Assembly (NCBI GenBank): GCA_026392035.1
Contig: JAPLCX010000007.1
Coordinates: forward strand, 1 to 36,338
Source of the DNA: Candidatus Auribacterota bacterium
GTDB lineage: Bacteria; Auribacterota; Tritonobacteria; UBA1439
Direction: 5' to 3'
Length of the DNA: 36,338 nucleotides
Positions 30,628 through 36,338 of this stretch are shown one piece after another. Made by a program: the position numbers and the translations under genes. The notes under the pieces were generated by a model that was not told the DNA's origin, made no database searches, and saw only the letters and a program-made list of their open reading frames with translations. Every line of letters begins with the position of its first letter. The stretch's first letter is position 1.

Positions 30628-31533
30628 TCACGCCCGCGGGTGAGCCTTCTCATAGACGTGCTTCATCCGCTCCGCGGTCACGTGTGTGTACACCTGCGTT
30701 GTTGAAAGGCTCGCGTGCCCGAGGAGCTCCTGCACCGACCGGAGGTCCGCGCCCGCGTCCAGCAGGTGCGTGGCGAAGCTGTGCCTCAGGGTGTGGGGCG
30801 ACACCCTCTCGGAAAGGGCGAGCTTCCTGACGTATTTCTGGATGAGGACGCGGACTGACCTGGCGGTGAGCCTGCCCCCGTTCTTGTTGATGAATGCGAT
30901 TCCACCGGTGGTGCCGCCCGATCTCAGCGGGTTGATGCCGCGTTCGCGAAAGTATTTGCTCAGCGCCTGGACCGCGTGTCTCCCCAGCGGCGCGAGCCTC
31001 TCCTTTTTCCCTTTCCCCCTGACCCGGACCACTTCGCCGAGCAGGTCTATGGCCGCGCAGTCGAGCGAGGTGAGCTCGCTCACCCGCATCCCCGTGCTGT
31101 AGAGTATCTCGAGAATTGCGCGGTCTCGCAGCGAGATGAGATCCTGCCCGTCCGCGGCCTCCATCAACCGGCGGGTGGTCTCCACGTCAAGAAACATGGG
31201 CAGCGTTTTCTGCCGCTTGGGAGTGAGGATGCCCACGAACGGATTTGCCGGGATGAGCCCCTCCCGGCACAGGAACCGGTAGAAGGAGCGCAGTGCCGCG
31301 AGGGCCCTCGCGATGCTCGACTTGGACAGTGCGACGCGATTGAGCTCGGTGAGGTACTGTCGGATGAGCGAGCGATCCACTCCTCGCCAGAGCGCGCCGG
31401 GGGCGCCCCGTTCCTTCGAGGCAAGAAATCTGCCAAACCGCGCAATGTCCCGGCGGTAGTTATCAAGCGTGTGGGGAGACGCGTTTTTCTCCACGCGGAG
31501 ATAATTAAAGTAGTGATCGGAAAAAGTATCCAT
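30628..31533 (-). CDS. xerC: Tyrosine recombinase XerC/XerD
   Basis: This recombinase resolves chromosome dimers at dif during cell division. The 301-residue protein has the N-terminal SAM-like core-binding domain (FNYLRVEKNASPHTLDNYRR) and the catalytic domain with Arg in LYSTGMRVSELTSLD, Lys in VRGKGKKERLAPLG, the HxxR motif in SPHTLRHSFATHLLDAGADL, ELLGHASLSTTQVYTHV with the nucleophilic tyrosine, and no insertions. Its location beside topA and dprA (as in topA-xerC clusters of other phyla) supports a housekeeping XerC rather than a phage integrase. The start is the ATG at 31533; the frame upstream is topA overlap. XerC and XerD cannot be separated with certainty. Confidence 0.93.
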   Translation of the reverse strand: MDTFSDHYFNYLRVEKNASPHTLDNYRRDIARFGRFLASKERGAPGALWRGVDRSLIRQYLTELNRVALSKSSIARALAALRSFYRFLCREGLIPANPFVGILTPKRQKTLPMFLDVETTRRLMEAADGQDLISLRDRAILEILYSTGMRVSELTSLDCAAIDLLGEVVRVRGKGKKERLAPLGRHAVQALSKYFRERGINPLRSGGTTGGIAFINKNGGRLTARSVRVLIQKYVRKLALSERVSPHTLRHSFATHLLDAGADLRSVQELLGHASLSTTQVYTHVTAERMKHVYEKAHPRA

Positions 31534-31559
31534 CGTGTGCGAGCGATCGGGTAATGAGG

Positions 31560-33743
31560 TTATCGGGTGGTCTCGCCTCCCGGCTCCCCGTCCCCCACCG
31601 GCTGCGGGTTTTTCGCGCTGATTTCCTCGATGCTCTTTGCGCTGAAACGGCATTTCGGGTAATTGCTGCAGCCGTAGAACGGCGCCCCCCCCCGCCCCCT
31701 CCGCTTAACGATGTAGCCCCCGCAGTCGGGCTGGGGGCAGTTGACGCCGGTGGATTTCGGTTTGATGTACCTGCATGCGGGGTATCCGGTGCATGCGATA
31801 AACTTGCCGTAGCGTCCGTGCCGTTCCATGAGCGCGCTGCCGCACTGCGGACATTTTTCATCGAGTGTGACCGCTTTCTCAATCGTGAAACTGCCATCCT
31901 CATGCATGATGATCGGTTTGATGTTCCGGCAGCGCGGATAGGCCGAGCAGGCGAGGAACTGCCCCTTGAGCGTGTAGCGTATGACCATCGGATGCCCGCA
32001 CTTTTCGCACGTGGCGGAGGTCGGTTCGGCGGCTTTCTTCAGGCTCTTCATCGTGCTCATGGCCTTTGTCAGCGAGTTCATGAACGGCTCATAGAATTCC
32101 CTGAGCACCTGGACCCGTTCCATTTTCCCTTCTTCGATTGCGTCGAGTTTGTTTTCCATCAGGGCGGTGAATTCGACGTTGATCAGTTCGGGGAAGCCGT
32201 CGACGAGGAGGCCGTTGACGATCTCACCGAGCTGCGTGGGTTGAAAGCGCCCCTGCTCCTTGTTCACGTAGTCCCTCTTGCGGATGGTGGAGATGATCGG
32301 CGAATAGGTGCTCGGCCTGCCGATTCCCTTCTCCTCCAGCTCCTTCACGAGGGTGGCCTCGGTGTAGCGGGGCGGGGGAGCGGTGAAGTGCTGCGCGGGC
32401 TGGATGGAGATGAACGTGAGCTGCTCGCCGTTTCTCAGCGGCGGGAGCGCGGTTTCATCCGCTTCCCCCACCTTCTCCCCGGCCACCTTCAGGTACCCCT
32501 CGAACACCACCCTCGTATCGGCCGCCCTGAAGAGGTAGGGCCCCGCGGCGATCTCAACACTCACCGTTTTCAGCACCGCGGGAGTCATCTGGCTCGCCAC
32601 GAACCTTTCCCATATCAGCCGGTAGAGGGCGAACTGCTCCTTGGTCAGGAGGGACTTCAGGGCATGGGGCTCGCGGCTGACGGAGGTGGGACGTACCGCC
32701 TCATGGGCTTCCTGCGCCCCTTTCCGCGAGCGATAGATGTTCGGCCTGGGGGGGGCGAATGCGTCTCCGTACTTTTCCCTGATAAACTTCAGCGCCTCGC
32801 CCTGCGCAACGGTGGAGATCCTGAACGAGTCGGTCCTCATGTAGGTAATGAGCCCCACGGTCTCCTTCGTGCCTATCTCAAGCCCCTCGTAGAGTTCCTG
32901 GGCGACCTTCATCGTTTTCGCGATTGGCCAGCGGAGACGGTTGACCCCCGCCTGCTGGAGGGTGCTGGTGATGTACGGCGGGTAGGGTTTCTGGCGGCGC
33001 TCCTTCTCCTCGACGGACTGGACGCGGTACTGCTGCGCGGGAGCATCTCTGGCTATTTCCTCGGCCCGCGCCTGATTCGGTATCTGAGCCTTTTCGCCGT
33101 TGATCCTGGCGAGCTTCGCCTTGAGGCGTTCGAGGGGAGGCTCTTTCTTCTCGAGATCGACCTCGATGGACCAGTACTCCTCCGCCTTGAAGTTCCTGAT
33201 TTCGACTTCGCGTTCGCAGATGAGTTTGACCGCCACCGACTGGACCCTCCCCGCGCTCAACCCTCTCGCGACTTTCTCCCAGAGGAGCGGGCTCAGCTTG
33301 TAGCCGACGATCCTATCCAGGATACGGCGGGCCTGCTGCGATTCCACCTTGCGGAAATCAACCTGCGCGGGTACGGCGAACGCATCCCTCACTGCCTGAT
33401 CGGTGATCTCGTTGAATGCGACCCGGAAGAACGGTTTGCCTGTGGCGTTGAGCACCTCCTGGAGGTGCCAGGCGATCGCCTCACCCTCACGGTCGGGGTC
33501 AGGGGCAAGGTATATCTTCTGTGCCTTTTCGGCGGCTCGTTTCAATTGGGTGACGATCTTTCTGCTCTTGACGGGGATGATATAGCGGGGAGAGAAATCG
33601 GCTTCGGTATCCACCCCCATCTTGCTTTTGGGGAGATCGCGGACGTGCCCCATGGAGGCCATGACGGTGTACGATTTTCCGAGAATCCTGTTGATCGTCT
33701 TGGCCTTCGCGGGCGATTCAACGATGACGAGAGATTTGGCCAT
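31560..33743 (-). CDS. topA: DNA topoisomerase I
   Basis: This type IA topoisomerase relaxes negative supercoils. The 727-residue protein has the Toprim domain (KSLVIVESPAKAKTINRILG, LAPDPDREGEAIAWHL), the central domains with ARRILDRIVGYKLSPLLWEK and GLSAGRVQSVAVKLICERE, and the catalytic tyrosine Tyr301 in GLITYMRTDSFRIS. Three four-cysteine zinc ribbons (from about residue 578) start CEKCGHP, CPQCGSAL and CPQPDCGGY. Size and order are those of standard bacterial TopA. Its upstream gap has a perfect TATAAT and an inverted pair of CAAAAGT tracts. xerC follows after 26 bases. Confidence 0.97.
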   Translation of the reverse strand: MAKSLVIVESPAKAKTINRILGKSYTVMASMGHVRDLPKSKMGVDTEADFSPRYIIPVKSRKIVTQLKRAAEKAQKIYLAPDPDREGEAIAWHLQEVLNATGKPFFRVAFNEITDQAVRDAFAVPAQVDFRKVESQQARRILDRIVGYKLSPLLWEKVARGLSAGRVQSVAVKLICEREVEIRNFKAEEYWSIEVDLEKKEPPLERLKAKLARINGEKAQIPNQARAEEIARDAPAQQYRVQSVEEKERRQKPYPPYITSTLQQAGVNRLRWPIAKTMKVAQELYEGLEIGTKETVGLITYMRTDSFRISTVAQGEALKFIREKYGDAFAPPRPNIYRSRKGAQEAHEAVRPTSVSREPHALKSLLTKEQFALYRLIWERFVASQMTPAVLKTVSVEIAAGPYLFRAADTRVVFEGYLKVAGEKVGEADETALPPLRNGEQLTFISIQPAQHFTAPPPRYTEATLVKELEEKGIGRPSTYSPIISTIRKRDYVNKEQGRFQPTQLGEIVNGLLVDGFPELINVEFTALMENKLDAIEEGKMERVQVLREFYEPFMNSLTKAMSTMKSLKKAAEPTSATCEKCGHPMVIRYTLKGQFLACSAYPRCRNIKPIIMHEDGSFTIEKAVTLDEKCPQCGSALMERHGRYGKFIACTGYPACRYIKPKSTGVNCPQPDCGGYIVKRRGRGGAPFYGCSNYPKCRFSAKSIEEISAKNPQPVGDGEPGGETTR

Positions 33744-33753
33744 GGGAGTAAGA

Positions 33754-33876
33754 AGTCAAAAGTAAAAACGCAAAAGGCAAAACCACAATTCAAAAGTTAA
33801 AACTGTCATTGCTCCTCAGTGCGCTTTTGAATTTTACCTTTCGGTTTTGACTTTTTACTTTTGACTTTTGCCTTTC
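33754..33876. repeat. Inverted CAAAAGT-type tracts upstream of topA
   Basis: AGTCAAAAGTAAAAA near 33754 and its inverse TTTTTACTTTTGACT near 33851 enclose a second inverted pair (AATTCAAAAG near 33790 and CTTTTGAATT near 33824). Related single tracts occur at 190-222 and weakly at 5508-5530. The whole segment can fold into a long AT-rich hairpin in the topA leader. Confidence 0.7.
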
Positions 33877-33890
33877 TTCAAGTGTCGAGG

Positions 33891-33896
33891 ATTATA
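33891..33896 (-). promoter_or_regulatory. Candidate -10 box of the topA promoter
   Basis: The minus strand reads TATAAT at 33891-33896, about 150 bases before the topA ATG. The region 17 bases further upstream (TTTATT) matches the -35 consensus weakly, and the spacer is strikingly GC-rich. TopA promoters often respond to supercoiling, which a GC-rich spacer could support, but this is inference. Confidence 0.4.
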
Positions 33897-33939
33897 CACG
33901 GCGCGCCGCGGCAAATAAAAGAATAATATGCGAGGTAAT

Positions 33940-35046
33940 TTATACAGATTTTCGGAACAGCTTGCCTGGCAACTGCTTAATGAGATGCTTGAGCTCCAGT
34001 AAAAGGAGCGCGGCTGAGACAGCCGACGCCGGCATGTTGCACGCCGCGATGATCTCGTCGATAGCGTGCTCCTGGGAGGAGACATGGCTGAACACAGCTT
34101 CCTCCTCCGGGGTCAGCCGCGGCCGGGGGAGCGCCTCGCCGTCGGTGCGTTCTCCACGCGATGTGGCATCCGGGAAAAGATAGGGGAACTCCTCGCAGAT
34201 ATCCTCGACCGACTCCACCAGCTTTGCGCCGTCCTTGATCAACTGGTGCGTGCCCCGGGAGGCATAGGAATCTATCCTGCCGGGGACCGCGAACACAACC
34301 CTCCCCTGCTCGAGCGCCTGGGCCACCGTGATGAGGGAACCGCTCTTGCGGGCGGCTTCGACGACGACCACGCCGAGGGAGAGGCCGCTGATGAGCCTGT
34401 TGCGGAGCGGAAAATTCGTCTTCTGGGGTCCCATGCTCAGCGGGAACTCTGAGATCACCGCTCCCGAGGCGGCGATCTCCTCGGCGAGCATCGTGTTCTC
34501 CGCCGGGTAGATGCGGCTGAGGCCGCTCCCGAGGACGGCGATCGTCCTCCCGCCCGCTTTCAGCGCGCCCCTGTGGGCGGCGGTGTCGATGCCGCGCGCC
34601 ATGCCGCTCACGACGGTGAGGCCGACGCCGGCGATCTGCGCCGCGAGCCGCTCGGAGGTCATCGTGCCGTAGTGGGAGCATCTCCGCGCGCCCACCACCG
34701 CGATGGCGTAGCGGTCATCTCTCTTCAATTCACCTTTGACGTAGAGGAGCGGGGGGGGATCGTAAATCTGCTTCAGAGGCTCCGGATAGGCGGGGTCGCT
34801 CAGCGTGATGACCGTGAAGCGGCCCTTTTCGATTGCGGCGATCTCTCCGGAAACATCCACCCCGCGCAGCGCCTGGCTCACACGCGCCGCTTTCTCCTGG
34901 CCGATACCCTCGATCCGGCGGAGTTGCTCGCGGTCTGCGCGGAGCGCGTTTTCGGCTGAGCCGAAGAAGTCAATGAGCCTCTTGATCGTGATCGGCCCCA
35001 ACCCCTCGACCATGTTGAGCGCGATCAGGCTTTCCAGTTCTGTCAC
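33940..35046 (-). CDS. dprA: DNA-processing protein DprA
   Basis: DprA binds incoming single-stranded DNA and loads RecA during natural transformation. The 368-residue protein has an N-terminal SAM/helix-hairpin-helix region (LGPITIKRLIDFFGSAENAL and RRIEGIGQEKAARV), the Rossmann-like core with VVGARRCSHYGTMTSERLAA, VVSGMARGIDTAAHRGAL, VLGSGLSRIYPAENTMLAEE, ISEFPLSMGPQKTNFPLRNR and AARKSGSLITVAQALEQGR, and a C-terminal winged helix (LTPEEEAVFSHVSSQEHAID). It starts at a GTG with AGGCGG upstream, 12 bases after aroB. Presence of dprA alone does not show competence. Confidence 0.95.
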   Translation of the reverse strand: MTELESLIALNMVEGLGPITIKRLIDFFGSAENALRADREQLRRIEGIGQEKAARVSQALRGVDVSGEIAAIEKGRFTVITLSDPAYPEPLKQIYDPPPLLYVKGELKRDDRYAIAVVGARRCSHYGTMTSERLAAQIAGVGLTVVSGMARGIDTAAHRGALKAGGRTIAVLGSGLSRIYPAENTMLAEEIAASGAVISEFPLSMGPQKTNFPLRNRLISGLSLGVVVVEAARKSGSLITVAQALEQGRVVFAVPGRIDSYASRGTHQLIKDGAKLVESVEDICEEFPYLFPDATSRGERTDGEALPRPRLTPEEEAVFSHVSSQEHAIDEIIAACNMPASAVSAALLLLELKHLIKQLPGKLFRKSV

Positions 35047-35058
35047 AGCCGCCTGCCT

Positions 35059-36147
35059 TTAATCGGCACTATGTTGTTCAATTGCCGCACGCACGGCATC
35101 CTCGCCGACCTCATCGGTGACAAAGACTTCGCCAATGCGCCGCGGCAGGACGAAATTGACCTGTCCATCCCTCATTTTTTTGTCCTGCCGCATTGCGGCG
35201 AGGATGTCCGCTGCTGAAACCCCCTCCATGCGCACCGGGAGCCCAAAAGACTCTATGAGCCTGACGATTCTGTGATAGTCCTCGCGGCTGAGGAATGCGC
35301 AGCGTGCCGCGATGGCGGCGGCATGCGCCATGCCGATCGCGACCGCCTCTCCATGGATATAGGATCTGTAGCCGGTGACCGTTTCCAGGGCGTGCCCGAT
35401 GGTGTGCCCGAAGTTGAGGGTCATCCGCACACCGCCCTCCCTCTCATCCCGGGCAACGATCTCCGACTTGATCTCGCATGACCTTCCGATGATCTTTTCA
35501 AGGCAGGGGGCGTCGAGCGAGAGAGCCCTTGTGAAGTTTTTTTCAAGGAAATCAAAATGTGCGGCATCCCTGATGACCGCGTGCTTGATCACCTCGGCGA
35601 AGCCGGAGCTGAGATGGCGCCTCGCGAGCGTGGTGAGCACCGATGGGTCAATGAGGACGCCGCGGGGTTGATAGAAGGAGCCGATGAGATTCTTCCCCTG
35701 GGGGAGATTGACCCCCACCTTGCCGCCGACACTCGCGTCCACCTGCGCGAGGAGAGAGGTGGGGATCTGGATACAATGGATGCCGCGCACGAACGTCGCC
35801 GCGGCGAAACCGGTGATGTCGCCGACGACGCCTCCGCCGAGAGAGATGGCGAACGAACCACGCTCGAGTCCGAGCTTCAACATTTCGGAATAGATCTTTC
35901 TCGTCTCGTCGAGGTTTTTGTACTCTTCCCCGGCGGGCATGGTGTAGAGGGCTGCGTTGAAACCCGCGTCCTTCAGTGAAGAGATGACCCTGGGGCCGTA
36001 GAGCTTGCCGACGGTGGTATCGCTCACGACGATGCCCGTGCCCCTCAGTCCCAGCTCCCTGAGCCGTGGGCCGGCGTTGCCGAGCAGGCCCTCGCCGATC
36101 AATATGTCGTAGCTCCGCTCGCGGAGCTCAACCCGCACTGTGCGCAT
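35059..36147 (-). CDS. aroB: 3-dehydroquinate synthase
   Basis: AroB converts DAHP to 3-dehydroquinate, the second step of the shikimate pathway, using NAD and a metal ion. Motifs seen are PAGEEYKNLDETRKIYSEML, SLGGGVVGDITGFAAATFVR with GIHCIQIPTSLLAQVDASVG, GKVGVNLPQGKNLIGSFYQP, SGFAEVIKHAVI, the metal-binding TLNFGHTIGHALETVTGY and HGEAVAIGMAHAA. The 362-residue length is usual. The start is the ATG at 36147, with GGAG nine bases upstream; a GTG at 36162 is open too. dprA follows after 12 bases, so the two are probably co-transcribed. Confidence 0.96.
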   Translation of the reverse strand: MRTVRVELRERSYDILIGEGLLGNAGPRLRELGLRGTGIVVSDTTVGKLYGPRVISSLKDAGFNAALYTMPAGEEYKNLDETRKIYSEMLKLGLERGSFAISLGGGVVGDITGFAAATFVRGIHCIQIPTSLLAQVDASVGGKVGVNLPQGKNLIGSFYQPRGVLIDPSVLTTLARRHLSSGFAEVIKHAVIRDAAHFDFLEKNFTRALSLDAPCLEKIIGRSCEIKSEIVARDEREGGVRMTLNFGHTIGHALETVTGYRSYIHGEAVAIGMAHAAAIAARCAFLSREDYHRIVRLIESFGLPVRMEGVSAADILAAMRQDKKMRDGQVNFVLPRRIGEVFVTDEVGEDAVRAAIEQHSAD

Positions 36148-36338
36148 GTGTTCCGCTCCCACTTCTCTTCTCTGGATATGCTACCCTACGTCACAGCAGC
36201 CTGACAAGAATAAAACTATAGAAACGGTAATGGGTCACCCATCAAAGGCGCGGAGTCAATAGACATGATCTGGTCCCTCCCTCGCGCATGCGCGGGTTCA
36301 ACTGCTTGCTCCGTTCACGCCAGCACTCGTGACTTGCC
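36148..36338 (-). promoter_or_regulatory. Upstream region of aroB with candidate promoters and a palindrome
   Basis: No gene is visible. On the minus strand TTGTCA (36202-36207) and TAGCAT (36178-36183) are 18 bases apart and would start RNA about 24 bases before the aroB ATG. A second possible -10, TATAGT, lies just upstream, and a 13-base palindrome (ATGGGTCACCCAT, 36230-36242) sits where an operator could act. All are weak assignments. Confidence 0.35.

Noticed and set aside
30628-31533. Tyrosine recombinase as a sign of an integrated element
   Set aside because: It is XerC-like in length and motifs, sits in a topA-xerC housekeeping context, and no attachment-site duplication or phage genes are visible.
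31554-33800. A 748-codon open frame on the plus strand opposite topA
   Set aside because: It mirrors topA almost exactly. topA has every domain of its family, while the opposite frame shows only low-complexity, Leu/Arg/Gly-rich sequence and its end is encoded by repeats. It is a by-product of GC-rich codon use.

Overview
The window is a bacterial chromosome segment of roughly 60 % GC. All 35 genes I can support lie on the minus strand, so transcription runs from right to left. It suggests a Gram-negative bacterium with a full Kdo/heptose lipopolysaccharide (LPS). It is not a standard proteobacterium: HPr kinase (hprK) and yvcK sit with ptsH-ptsI, as in Firmicutes-like regulatory loci, but they are joined to a proteobacterial-type kds-lpt-hpf gene order. 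An origin in a PVC/Omnitrophota-like candidate lineage is my inference. No rRNA marker is present to settle it.

Reading in the direction of transcription (high to low coordinates), the first block (36147-27063) is aroB, dprA, topA, xerC, waaA (Kdo transferase), lpxK and lpxA. It combines the shikimate pathway and DNA processing with lipid A and inner-core assembly. A CPBP membrane protease gene (26831-25905) follows and ends at a clear terminator hairpin.

The second block (25771-13446) is a core and outer-core LPS island. It holds an LpxL-type acyltransferase, a heptosyltransferase, a WaaG-like transferase, a WaaP-like sugar kinase, an AT-richer methyltransferase, GT4 and GT2 glycosyltransferases, an O-antigen ligase/polymerase, an unusual protein with two kinase domains, a second heptosyltransferase-family protein, a second LpxL-type acyltransferase, and an AcpS-like protein that has lost both metal ligands.

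The third block (13163-7295 and onward) starts at a good sigma70-type promoter. It encodes a deoxyhypusine-synthase-like protein, then hldA, gmhB, kdsB, kdsA, kdsD and kdsC. This is the whole route from ribulose-5-phosphate to CMP-Kdo plus two heptose steps. lptC-lptA-lptB (LPS export) follow directly, then hpf, hprK, yvcK, ptsH and ptsI. The rpoN, ptsN and rapZ genes expected in the enterobacterial version of this locus are absent.

The intergenic gaps are unusually rich in repeats. Five inverted-repeat elements share arms of the ACCACGGA type. Three tracts consist of GGGATTT heptamers, and others are of CAAAAGT type. Several of them form the 3' ends of genes or the leader of a gene. The strongest candidates for new biology are the two-domain kinase, the deoxyhypusine-synthase-like protein without its lysine, the degenerate AcpS, a hibernation factor with a doubled C-terminal domain, and a possible attenuator before the upstream acyltransferase. 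I saw no tRNA, rRNA, CRISPR array or insertion sequence.
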